Assembly: GCF_947301925.1 (NCBI RefSeq)
Contig: NZ_CAMYUE010000020.1
Span: 1 to 43,460 of the forward strand
Source: an uncultured Ruminococcus sp.
Lineage (GTDB): Bacteria > Bacillota > Clostridia > Oscillospirales > Ruminococcaceae
DNA length: 43,460 nucleotides
Reading direction: 5' to 3'
In this document: in pieces, positions 25,585 to 33,487 of the stretch
Layout of the letters: the number at the start of each line of letters is the position of its first letter
How positions within the stretch are numbered: position 1 is the stretch's first letter
Made by a program: the position numbers and the translations under genes
The notes under the pieces: generated by a model
Told to the model about the DNA's origin: nothing
What the model saw: the letters and a program-made list of their open reading frames with translations, nothing else
Databases searched by the model: none

Positions 25585-25832
25585 TTAATCGCCTAAGGCA
25601 GTTTTCATGTCACTTGAAACGTCCAAGCAGTAGTGATAACACAGCAAAAGGATATATGGCACTACGGAATTTGTGCCTGCCGTACGGCATCTGCGTATAG
25701 AGGGTGCGCAGCCGCCAACTCGATAGCGACCTTGATTGGCTTTTGAGAGGGTGTCAATGCAAGGTCGTTATTATTTTGCCAGTTCCGGTTCTATACCTAT
25801 ATAAAAAAGGCTGTCTCAGGACAGCCTTTTTT
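25585..25832 (+). ncRNA. Candidate structured stand-alone RNA
   Basis: About 245 bases with a -10 element directly before them and a strong terminator at the end. Higher in GC than the DNA upstream. Hairpins visible: GTAGTG/CACTAC around 25625-25665, the 12-base palindrome TGCCGTACGGCA, CTGCG/CGCAG and a long CGACCTTG/CAAGGTCG stem. The loops of the last two both present AGAGGGTG. The sequence lacks the conserved cores of RNase P RNA, SRP RNA and tmRNA. A known family I cannot recognise by eye (6S, raiA or similar) remains possible. No gene reads out of it, so it is not a leader. Confidence 0.5.
25803..25832. terminator. Bidirectional terminator between the candidate RNA and glmU
   Basis: AAAAAAGGCTGTC/GACAGCCTTTTTT with a TCAG loop. 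It works for glmU on the minus strand and for the RNA on the plus strand. Confidence 0.9.
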
Positions 25833-25840
25833 ACTTATGT

Positions 25841-27217
25841 TCACTTTCCCAGCTTGCTCTTCAGCTTCCTGAGAGTATAACCCTCGTTGACCTTCATGAC
25901 GCCTCTGTCGATAGCCAGCGCATAGTCAGGAACGTCCCTTGTTACGGTGGTTCCTGCGGCAGTATATACAGCCTTGCCCAGCTTAACGGGAGCAATAAGG
26001 TTGGTATTGCAGCCGATGAAGCAGTTATCTCCGATGACGCAGCGGCTCTTGGCAATACCGTCGTAGTTTACGGTAACCGTTCCGCAGCCGATATTAACGC
26101 GCTTTCCGACGTCACTGTCGCCCACATAGGCAAGATGTGCTATGGCAGTCTTTTCGCCGATAGTGGAGTTCTTGATCTCCACGAAGTCGCCTATCTTCGC
26201 GCCTGTCTTCACAACGCTGTCGGGACGGATATGAACGTAGGGACCTATCTTTACTCCCGCCTCTATCTCGGACTCATAAGCCTGAACGGTGTGAAGGTTT
26301 ACATCATCGCCTATCTTGCAGTTCTCCACCACGGTATTCGGACCTATCTTGCAGTTCCTGCCGATGGTGGTGTTTTTTCTTATTATAGTATTGGGGAGTA
26401 TCTCTGTGCCTGTGCCTATCTCAACGCCGCGCTCGATGACAACGCCGTCAGTGCAGGTGAACTCGACTCCGTTGGCAAGGTGCTTCTCTATAACAGCCAT
26501 TCTTGCGTAGGTATTCAGCTCCAGCAGATCCTTCCTGTCGTTGGCTCCCCTGATGATATCGGGGTTCTCGGACTTGTAGGCGCCTGCGTTCTTGCCCTCG
26601 GCAAGAGCTATGGATATGGTATCGGTAAGGTAATACTCGTTCTGCACGTTGTTGTTCTCCAGCTTGCCGAGAAGCTCGATGAGGTCGGCGGTCCTGAACC
26701 AGTATGTACCCGAGTTGACCTCCTTTATCATGCGCTGCTCCTCGGTGGCGTCCTTCTGCTCAACGATGCCGCTGATGCCGCCTGCCGAGCGTATTATCCT
26801 GCCGTAGCCGAAGGGATCCTCCAGCTCCGCCGTGATAACGGTAACGGCGTTGTTCTGCTGCTTGTGTATGATAAGGGACTCCTTAATGGTATCCGCGTCT
26901 ATGAAGGGAGCGTCACCGCAGAGCACAAGTGTGTTGCCGTCGGTATCCTCCTCAAGGAAGGGCACTGCCTGCTTTACCGCATGGCCCGTGCCGAGGCGCT
27001 CTGCCTGCAATACTGTGGTGTACTTGCCGCCCAGATACTCGTCTATCATCTCGCCCTTGAAGCCCTTAACCACGCATATATCGCTGAGATCGGCAGCCTC
27101 GCAGGCTGATATGACCCAGCGGAGCATAGGCTCTCCGAGCACCTTGAAAAGGGGCTTGGGCATATCCGCTTTCATGCGCTTGCCCTGTCCTCCTGCTAAA
27201 ATAACCGCTTTGTTCAT
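25841..27217 (-). CDS. glmU: Bifunctional N-acetylglucosamine-1-phosphate uridyltransferase / glucosamine-1-phosphate acetyltransferase
   Basis: 458 residues, full length. It makes UDP-GlcNAc for peptidoglycan. The N-terminal uridyltransferase has LAGGQGKRM (usual form LAAGxGTRM) and CGDAPF. The C-terminal left-handed beta-helix is seen as hexapeptide repeats (IGPNTVVENCKIGDDVNLH...) with IRPDSVVKTGAKIGDFVEIKN and VNYDG. AGGAGG lies 7 bases before ATG. It is the last gene of the esterase/lipoprotein run. Its first 16 codons and ribosome site are repeated at 28507-28581. Confidence 0.96.
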   Translation of the reverse strand: MNKAVILAGGQGKRMKADMPKPLFKVLGEPMLRWVISACEAADLSDICVVKGFKGEMIDEYLGGKYTTVLQAERLGTGHAVKQAVPFLEEDTDGNTLVLCGDAPFIDADTIKESLIIHKQQNNAVTVITAELEDPFGYGRIIRSAGGISGIVEQKDATEEQRMIKEVNSGTYWFRTADLIELLGKLENNNVQNEYYLTDTISIALAEGKNAGAYKSENPDIIRGANDRKDLLELNTYARMAVIEKHLANGVEFTCTDGVVIERGVEIGTGTEILPNTIIRKNTTIGRNCKIGPNTVVENCKIGDDVNLHTVQAYESEIEAGVKIGPYVHIRPDSVVKTGAKIGDFVEIKNSTIGEKTAIAHLAYVGDSDVGKRVNIGCGTVTVNYDGIAKSRCVIGDNCFIGCNTNLIAPVKLGKAVYTAAGTTVTRDVPDYALAIDRGVMKVNEGYTLRKLKSKLGK

Positions 27218-27243
27218 AATTATTCCTCCTGTATATCAATTTT
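27169..27243. repeat. glmU 5' region, copy 1 of a 75-bp repeat
   Basis: The ribosome site and first 16 codons of glmU recur at 28507-28581 with one base difference (Lys13 AAG becomes GAG in the second copy). One end of a tandem duplication. Confidence 0.9.
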
Positions 27244-28387
27244 AGTTTTTATCTTCGGGTGGAAAATTCTGCTTTAGGTAATCCTTGAACATATCCGCAA
27301 GATAATTGTTATGATAGCATTCTTCATATATCTTCAGTTCTGAGGGCACATCGTGTGCGGCAAGCCTTTCCTGAAGCATTTTCGCCTCCTCGGGGATAGT
27401 GGGGAGGTCATCAGGTGCCTTGAAATCATAGTAATTCTCTCTGCCGCCTGCACATATCAGCACATTCTTGTCCATAGTCTCATTGCGGTCGAAATAATCG
27501 AACTCCCGCTGAAAAGCATACGGATCCTTAATGGAACTGTTGTCAAAATACTCCATATCCGGATAGAAATATGCGTAGAAGGAGGGACTTCCTATTATGT
27601 AGCTCCCGAAGGGCTGATAATCATACTTATCCGAATTGCAAAGGGCATAATGTGAAAACACCCCGCCAAATGAATGCCCGAAAAATACGGAACGTGAAGC
27701 GTCCACCTTGTAATTGAGAGAAATGGTTTTCATAAGGTCATCGGTGATAAAGTCAAGGAGCTTTTCCTCCTGCAGGATAAATTTATCAAAACGCTCTTCC
27801 TCTTCACGGCTATCGTAATCATAGCCGAGGATAACAAATATCACAGGAGCCGCATCTCCGTCGTTGATGACATTCCACATATCAGGCACCATTTTGAGCC
27901 TGTAGGACGAATCGGTAATGAACATTACGGGATATTCCCTGCTTTCGTCATAGTTTGGCGGCAGTGTTATATGCACAAGGAACTGCTTGTCAAGCTGCTC
28001 ATCGTATATGGTCAGCTCACGGAAATAGTCCTTGATCTTGGTTATCTTCGTTATATCAGCGGGATAGAAATAGTAAGAATTGCGTCCGTTTTCGCCTATC
28101 TCGAAGCATTTATCAACGTCAAGCAGCGTGAACTCGCGGAAACTTGAATTTGCTTTCTCCTTATCGGTCATCTTGTCCGAGCAGATAAGCCCGTCGTAGT
28201 ATTCAACGGTCACTGTTGTTGTGGGTTCCGTTACAGGCTCTGTTACTTCTTCCGAAGCAGCCTCAGCGGTAGTCACGGCCGCGGTAGTCTCCTCCGCAAC
28301 AGACGAGGTCTCGCCTTTTCCCGCGCAGGAAGCAGCAGAAGCCGCCATAAGTCCGCATATCAGAAGCACTGATAAAATCTTTTTCAC
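27242..28387 (-). CDS. Lipoprotein esterase A (esterase D / IroE-like alpha/beta hydrolase)
   Basis: 381 residues starting at GTG 28387 (GGGAGG upstream). Lipoprotein signal with Cys21 (AASAASC), a Thr/Glu-rich linker (22-62), then an alpha/beta hydrolase: LPPNYDESREYPVMFITD, nucleophile Ser239 in FFGHSFGG, and a likely His in CYHNNYL near the end. This layout fits the enterochelin-esterase/esterase D group (PF00756-type). It should act outside the cell on an ester, such as acetyl or feruloyl groups of plant polysaccharide or a siderophore; the substrate cannot be told. Paralogue of esterase B upstream; glmU follows 24 bases later. Confidence 0.8.
   Translation of the reverse strand: MKKILSVLLICGLMAASAASCAGKGETSSVAEETTAAVTTAEAASEEVTEPVTEPTTTVTVEYYDGLICSDKMTDKEKANSSFREFTLLDVDKCFEIGENGRNSYYFYPADITKITKIKDYFRELTIYDEQLDKQFLVHITLPPNYDESREYPVMFITDSSYRLKMVPDMWNVINDGDAAPVIFVILGYDYDSREEEERFDKFILQEEKLLDFITDDLMKTISLNYKVDASRSVFFGHSFGGVFSHYALCNSDKYDYQPFGSYIIGSPSFYAYFYPDMEYFDNSSIKDPYAFQREFDYFDRNETMDKNVLICAGGRENYYDFKAPDDLPTIPEEAKMLQERLAAHDVPSELKIYEECYHNNYLADMFKDYLKQNFPPEDKN
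28120..28360. repeat. Esterase N-terminal region, copy 1 of a near-identical 241-bp repeat
   Basis: Matches 29461-29701. The part 28166-28360 is identical base for base; three differences fall in the first 46 bases. The remainder of the two esterase genes is clearly diverged. Confidence 0.9.
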
Positions 28388-28408
28388 GTTTCAGCCTCCC
28401 TGTCAGCC

Positions 28409-28555
28409 CTATGATGCCTGATTATCAGCTGCGGACTCAAGAGTTGCCTCGTCCATGGGGATCAGCTTCCAGCCCTCGCCGTCAACATTAACGACGATAA
28501 CGTCCTCTTTCATGCGCTCGCCCTGTCCTCCTGCTAAAATAACCGCTTTGTTCAT
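28409..28555 (-). pseudogene. Chimeric 48-codon ORF: glmU start fused to a lipoprotein tail
   Basis: From ATG 28555 with a perfect copy of the glmU ribosome site. Residues 1-16 (MNKAVILAGGQGERMK) are the start of GlmU with one change. From residue 17 the frame continues into EDVIVVNVDGEGW and ends SAADNQAS, which matches the C-terminus of the lipoprotein at 29786-30349 (EDIVIVMVDGHGW ... ESAAAGADAQG). The join is in frame and the ORF is intact. It lies between esterase B and esterase A in the same direction. It is best read as the junction of a tandem duplication; whether the peptide is made is unknown. Confidence 0.85.
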
Positions 28556-28581
28556 AATTATTCCTCCTGTATATCAATTTT
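28507..28581. repeat. glmU 5' region, copy 2 of the 75-bp repeat
   Basis: Second copy of 27169-27243, carrying the glmU ribosome site and start in front of the chimeric ORF. Confidence 0.9.
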
Positions 28582-29728
28582 CAGATTTATCTTCGGGCGG
28601 GAAATTCTGCTTCAAATAGTCCGGAAACATTTCTCTCAGATAATTCGTGTGAAAGCAGCCCTCGTATATTTTCAGTTCCGCCGATACGCCGTGGGATATA
28701 AGCCTTTCGTAGAGCTTTTCAGTGCCCTCGACCATAGAATCGCCATCGCCGCAATCTATCTCTAAGTCTTCCTTTTCACCTGCGCAAACAAAAACGTTCT
28801 TGTCCATAGTTTCATTGCGCTCAAAATAGTCAAACTCGCGCTGGAATGCATAGGGATCTGAGATACCGCTCAAGTCAATGGGCGGCTCGAAAGGATCATA
28901 ATAGTAGTTGCAGAATGCAGGACTTCCTATTATATAGTTTTTAAACGGCTGATACTCATATTTATCGGAATTGCAAAGAGCGTAGTCAATAAACGGACCT
29001 CCGCTTGAATGTCCGAACAGAACCGAGCGTGACGCATCGGTCTTATAGTTGAGTGAGATAGTCTCCATCAGGTCGTTGGTGATGAAATCGAGGAATTTAT
29101 CCTGACGGAAGATGAATTTGTCCATGCGCGTCTCGTTTGCACCGCCATCGATTTCATATTCATAGCCGAGGGTGGCGAATATCACGGGAGAGGCCTCACC
29201 GTCATTGATGATGTTCCAGAGTATCGGAATGAATTCCATCCAGTAGACTTCGTCGGTTATGAGAAATACGGGATACTCTTTATTCTCGTCGTAATTCGGC
29301 GGCGTGATAACATGAGCAAGGAACTTAGTATCAAGCTGCTCGTCGTACATAGTGAACTCGTGAAAACTGTCCTGTATTTTTTCTATGCTTTCAAACTCCT
29401 TCGGATCAAGACAATACGAATTGCGTCCGCGCTTGCCGAGGCTGAAGCACTTGGCAGGGTCAAGCAGCGTGAACTCGCGGAAGCTTGAATTTGCCTTCTC
29501 CTTGTCGGTCATCTTGTCCGAGCAGATAAGCCCGTCGTAGTATTCAACGGTCACTGTTGTTGTGGGTTCCGTTACAGGCTCTGTTACTTCTTCCGAAGCA
29601 GCCTCAGCGGTAGTCACGGCCGCGGTAGTCTCCTCCGCAACAGACGAGGTCTCGCCTTTTCCCGCGCAGGAAGCAGCAGAAGCCGCCATAAGTCCGCATA
29701 TTATAAGTGCCAGTGCTTTATTCTTCAA
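28574..29728 (-). CDS. Lipoprotein esterase B (paralogue of esterase A)
   Basis: 384 residues from TTG 29728, with AAGGAG 10 bases upstream and no ATG nearby. Same lipoprotein signal, linker and alpha/beta hydrolase layout as esterase A, with GHSSGG at the nucleophile and CFHTNYL near the end. The N-terminal 90 residues are almost identical to esterase A; the catalytic domain is much more diverged (roughly 60% identical by eye), which suggests recent exchange in the shared part. It lies between the lipoprotein gene and the chimeric ORF. Substrate unknown, probably different from that of A. Confidence 0.8.
   Translation of the reverse strand: MKNKALALIICGLMAASAASCAGKGETSSVAEETTAAVTTAEAASEEVTEPVTEPTTTVTVEYYDGLICSDKMTDKEKANSSFREFTLLDPAKCFSLGKRGRNSYCLDPKEFESIEKIQDSFHEFTMYDEQLDTKFLAHVITPPNYDENKEYPVFLITDEVYWMEFIPILWNIINDGEASPVIFATLGYEYEIDGGANETRMDKFIFRQDKFLDFITNDLMETISLNYKTDASRSVLFGHSSGGPFIDYALCNSDKYEYQPFKNYIIGSPAFCNYYYDPFEPPIDLSGISDPYAFQREFDYFERNETMDKNVFVCAGEKEDLEIDCGDGDSMVEGTEKLYERLISHGVSAELKIYEGCFHTNYLREMFPDYLKQNFPPEDKSEN
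29461..29701. repeat. Esterase N-terminal region, copy 2 of the 241-bp repeat
   Basis: Second copy of 28120-28360, at a constant offset of 1341 bases. Confidence 0.9.
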
Positions 29729-29785
29729 TTATCCTGTTCTCCTTATTGCGTTGTATTCTGTGTCTCTTTATGTTATTTCTGCTTA

Positions 29786-30349
29786 TCAGCCCTGTGCGTC
29801 GGCACCTGCTGCTGCCGATTCAAGGTCCTGTGCGGTCATAGGTATTATCATCCATCCATGACCGTCCACCATAACAATGACGATATCCTCGGAATACCCA
29901 TCCTCCTTGCCGTTTTCGGAGGTGGTGATGTTCATTTTCGCGGAATAGCCGTCGGACACCTTGTAGGACACGCCCTTTACCTCAAGCATCTGAGCATAGC
30001 CGTTGAAATAATTCTGCGCTCCCCTGCAGGCGTCTGCGCTTATTTTGGCTTCATCGGAAAGCTCGCACTTTTTCAGTTCTCCGCCGCTGCCTGTGCCCAG
30101 CGCATTGTAGAAATCGTTCATGAGACCGCTGGCCTTCAGAGCGTCGAATATATCCTGCGGATACATACACAGCATCATTCCGTCGCCGTCGCCTGTCATG
30201 ACTCCCTCGGAGAACTTGCGCACAACGTCCTGCGCCTCCTTGGGCACGATGCTGCTTGCAGTCTTGCCTGCTCCGCCCTTGCTTCCGCATGAAACTGCCG
30301 CACAGACCACAAGTATCAATGTAAGTATCACAGCTGCTGTCTTTTTCAT
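29786..30349 (-). CDS. Lipoprotein of unknown function
   Basis: 187 residues with lipoprotein signal (VVCAAVSC), then a soluble domain: a helix with PKEAQDVVRKFSEGVMTGDGDG, a central Cys-containing stretch, and a beta end with EDIVIVMVDGHGWMIIP. The shape (helix, then a strand sheet ending in a W in a last strand) resembles small NTF2/DUF4878-like lipoproteins, but I cannot assign it. AAGGAG lies 8 bases before ATG. First gene of the run to glmU. A second, mostly lost copy survives as the tail of the chimeric ORF at 28409-28555. Confidence 0.72.
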   Translation of the reverse strand: MKKTAAVILTLILVVCAAVSCGSKGGAGKTASSIVPKEAQDVVRKFSEGVMTGDGDGMMLCMYPQDIFDALKASGLMNDFYNALGTGSGGELKKCELSDEAKISADACRGAQNYFNGYAQMLEVKGVSYKVSDGYSAKMNITTSENGKEDGYSEDIVIVMVDGHGWMIIPMTAQDLESAAAGADAQG

Positions 30350-30543
30350 AAAATAAACTCCTTAGATCAAGCTTTTTACGCAGATACGCACACCTGCGTT
30401 CATGTATATATTTTTACATACTTTAACAGTAAATGCAAGCCTTTTTCGCAGAAAAGAAAGCGGTTTGTTAAATTTTGTACAAACTGCAACAAAATAAACG
30501 GGTAATTTTTGTCATCACATATATGGTAATTTTTTCTCAGATG

Positions 30544-30552
30544 TGTTATAAT
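30544..30552 (+). promoter_or_regulatory. Extended -10 promoter of ppdK
   Basis: TG-T-TATAAT (30544-30552) without a good -35 at the usual distance. Start near 30559 and a leader of about 60 bases with GGAGG before the gene. Confidence 0.6.
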
Positions 30553-30618
30553 AGGTATAACTCGGATAATGCCCTCATGGGTGTCGTCCGGTAATGTTAA
30601 AAATGGAGGTATACACCA

Positions 30619-33246
30619 ATGGCAAATAAGTATTGTTACCTTTTCTCAGAGGGTAATGCCAACATGAGAGAGCTTCTCGGCGGTAAGGGCGCAAACCTGG
30701 CTGAGATGACAAACATCGGTCTCCCTGTTCCTCAGGGCTTCACCATCACAACAGAGGCTTGTACTCAGTATTATGAGGACGGCGGTATCTCTGACGAGAT
30801 CATGGCAGAGATCAACGAGTATATCGTTAAAATGGAAGGAATCACAGGCAAGAAGTTCGGCGACAAGGAGAATCCTCTCCTGGTTTCTGTTCGTTCAGGC
30901 GCAAGAGCTTCAATGCCCGGTATGATGGATACAATCCTTAACCTCGGTCTCAACGAGACTGTTGTTAACACAATCGCTGAAAAGTCAAACAACCCCAGAT
31001 GGGCTTGGGACTGCTACAGAAGATTCATCCAGATGTATTCTGACGTAGTTATGGAAGTTGGTAAGAAGTACTTTGAAGAGCTTATCGACAAGATGAAGGA
31101 AGAAAAGGGCGTTACACAGGACGTTGAGCTCACAGCTGACGACCTCAAGACACTGGCTGGCCAGTTCAAGGCTGAGTACAAGGCTAAGATCGGCACAGAC
31201 TTCCCCGACGATCCCAAGGAGCAGCTCATGGGCGCTATCAAGGCTGTATTCCGTTCATGGGACAACCCCAGAGCTAACGTTTACAGAAGAGATAACGATA
31301 TCCCCTTCTCATGGGGTACTGCTGTTAACGTACAGTCAATGGCATTCGGTAACATGGGCGACGACTGCGGTACAGGTGTTGCCTTCACAAGAGATCCTGC
31401 TACAGGTGAGAAGAAGCTCATGGGCGAGTTCCTTACAAACGCTCAGGGCGAGGACGTTGTTGCAGGCGTTCGTACTCCTATGCCTATCCAGCAGATGGCT
31501 GAGACCTTCCCCGAGGCTTTCGCTCAGTTCAAGGAAGTTTGCCAGACTCTCGAAAATCACTATCACGATATGCAGGATATGGAGTTCACTGTTGAGAACA
31601 AGAAGCTCTATATGCTCCAGACAAGAAACGGTAAGAGAACTGCACAGGCTGCTCTCAAGATCGCTTGCGACCTCGTTGACGAGGGCATGAAGACAGAGCA
31701 GGAAGCTGTTGCAATGATCGACCCCAGAAACCTCGATACACTTCTCCACCCCCAGTTCGATACAAAAGCTCTCAAGGCTGCTACTCCTATCGGCAAGGGT
31801 CTCGGTGCTTCACCCGGAGCTGCTTGCGGTAAGATCGTATTCACAGCTGACGACGCTGTAGAGTGGGCTGCTAAGGGCGAGAAGGTTGTTCTCGTTCGTC
31901 TCGAGACATCACCCGAGGATATCACAGGTATGAAGGCTGCTCAGGGTATCCTGACAGTTCGCGGCGGTATGACTTCACACGCTGCTGTTGTTGCCCGTGG
32001 TATGGGTGAGTGCTGCGTTTCAGGCTGCGGCGACATCAAGATGGATGAGGCTAACAAGAAGTTCGAGCTCGGCGGAAAGACTTTCGTTGAGGGCGACTAC
32101 ATCTCAATCGACGGTACAACAGGTAACATCTACGACGGCATCATTCCTACAGTTGATGCTCAGATCGCAGGTGAGTTCGGCCGCATCATGGCTTGGGCTG
32201 ATAAGTACAGAACTCTCAAGGTTCGTACAAACGCTGATACTCCTGCTGACGCTAAGAAGGCAAGAGAGCTCGGCGCTGAGGGTATCGGTCTCTGCCGTAC
32301 AGAGCACATGTTCTTCGAGGCTGACAGAATCGCTGCTTTCCGTGAGATGATCTGTGCTGATACAGTTGAGGGCAGAGAGGCTGCTCTTGCTAAGATCGAG
32401 CCCATGCAGCAGGCTGACTTTGAGGCTCTCTATGAGGCTCTTGAGGGCTGCCCTGTTACTATCCGTTTCCTCGATCCTCCTCTCCACGAATTCGTTCCTA
32501 CAGAAGAGGCTGACATCAAGCTTCTCGCTGATTCACAGGGCAAGTCCGTTGAGGATATCAAGAATATCATCGCTTCTCTCCACGAGTTCAACCCCATGAT
32601 GGGCCACCGTGGATGCCGTCTTGCTGTAACATATCCCGAGATCGCTGCTATGCAGACAAAGGCTGTTATCAAGGCTGCTATCAACGTTAAGAAGAACCAC
32701 GCTGACTGGAACGTTAAGCCCGAGATCATGATCCCCCTCGTTGGCGATGTTAAGGAGCTCAAGTACGTTAAGAAGGTTGTTGTTGAGACTGCTGACGCTG
32801 TTATCGCTGAGGCTGGCGCTAACCTCGAGTACGAAGTTGGTACAATGATCGAGATCCCCAGAGCTGCTCTTACAGCTGACGAGATCGCTAAGAACGCTGA
32901 CTTCTTCTGCTTCGGTACAAACGACCTCACACAGATGACTTACGGCTTCTCAAGAGACGACGCAGGCAAGTTCCTCGGTGCTTACTACGACAAGAAGATC
33001 TTCGAGAACGATCCTTTCGCTAAGCTCGATCAGACAGGCGTAGGCAAGCTCATGGAAATGGCTATCAAGCTCGGCAAGCCCGTTAATCCCAAGCTCCACG
33101 TCGGTATCTGCGGCGAGCACGGCGGCGATCCCTCCTCTGTAGAGTTCTGCCACAAGATCGGCCTCGACTATGTATCCTGCTCACCCTTCCGTGTTCCGAT
33201 CGCTCGTCTGGCTGCTGCTCAGGCTGCTATCGCTGACAAGAAGTAA
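30619..33246 (+). CDS. ppdK: Pyruvate, phosphate dikinase
   Basis: 875 residues, full length. It interconverts PEP, AMP and pyrophosphate with pyruvate, ATP and phosphate; many Clostridia use it in glycolysis in place of, or beside, pyruvate kinase. Motifs: N-terminal LLGGKGANLAEM and LVSVRSGA (ATP-grasp part), the phospho-histidine His454 in GGMTSHAAVVARGMG, and the PEP-binding barrel with catalytic Cys831 in GICGEHGGDP. Codon choice is strongly biased (Ala mostly GCT, Val mostly GTT, Thr mostly ACA), unlike the neighbouring genes, as expected of a very highly expressed gene. Confidence 0.97.
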   Translation: MANKYCYLFSEGNANMRELLGGKGANLAEMTNIGLPVPQGFTITTEACTQYYEDGGISDEIMAEINEYIVKMEGITGKKFGDKENPLLVSVRSGARASMPGMMDTILNLGLNETVVNTIAEKSNNPRWAWDCYRRFIQMYSDVVMEVGKKYFEELIDKMKEEKGVTQDVELTADDLKTLAGQFKAEYKAKIGTDFPDDPKEQLMGAIKAVFRSWDNPRANVYRRDNDIPFSWGTAVNVQSMAFGNMGDDCGTGVAFTRDPATGEKKLMGEFLTNAQGEDVVAGVRTPMPIQQMAETFPEAFAQFKEVCQTLENHYHDMQDMEFTVENKKLYMLQTRNGKRTAQAALKIACDLVDEGMKTEQEAVAMIDPRNLDTLLHPQFDTKALKAATPIGKGLGASPGAACGKIVFTADDAVEWAAKGEKVVLVRLETSPEDITGMKAAQGILTVRGGMTSHAAVVARGMGECCVSGCGDIKMDEANKKFELGGKTFVEGDYISIDGTTGNIYDGIIPTVDAQIAGEFGRIMAWADKYRTLKVRTNADTPADAKKARELGAEGIGLCRTEHMFFEADRIAAFREMICADTVEGREAALAKIEPMQQADFEALYEALEGCPVTIRFLDPPLHEFVPTEEADIKLLADSQGKSVEDIKNIIASLHEFNPMMGHRGCRLAVTYPEIAAMQTKAVIKAAINVKKNHADWNVKPEIMIPLVGDVKELKYVKKVVVETADAVIAEAGANLEYEVGTMIEIPRAALTADEIAKNADFFCFGTNDLTQMTYGFSRDDAGKFLGAYYDKKIFENDPFAKLDQTGVGKLMEMAIKLGKPVNPKLHVGICGEHGGDPSSVEFCHKIGLDYVSCSPFRVPIARLAAAQAAIADKK

Positions 33247-33387
33247 TTCGGAAATATACTCAGATTGGCTATTTTACGCTGAATCTGGACGATGCTAAAG
33301 AATACCTTTACGCGAAGTCTACAAAGCGTAGGATACTAAGCTGGCGTGATATTCACGTTAATGTGTTTATCTGAATAAAAATAACAG

Positions 33388-33420
33388 AGTCCTCACAGTT
33401 TCGGCTGTGAGGACTTTTTG
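33388..33420 (+). terminator. Terminator of ppdK (copy 1 of a repeated hairpin)
   Basis: 11-bp stem AGTCCTCACAG/CTGTGAGGACT with loop TTTCGG and a T-tract. Nearly the same hairpin recurs at 37733-37767 and 39146-39179. Confidence 0.9.
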
Positions 33421-33449
33421 TCTTGTGATTATGGTAGCATAGAAATAAG

Positions 33450-33472
33450 CCCTGTCCCGATGCGGGACAGGG
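33450..33472 (-). terminator. Probable terminator of the alpha/beta hydrolase gene
   Basis: 10-bp stem CCCTGTCCCG/CGGGACAGGG with a 3-base loop just after the minus-strand gene. On that strand CTTATTTCT follows, a weak U-tract. Confidence 0.6.
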
Positions 33473-33487
33473 GCGGTCATAACTATA

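Noticed and set aside
25585..25832. tRNA, tmRNA, RNase P or SRP RNA
   Set aside because: No cloverleaf, no tag frame, and no conserved core sequences of these RNAs could be found by eye.
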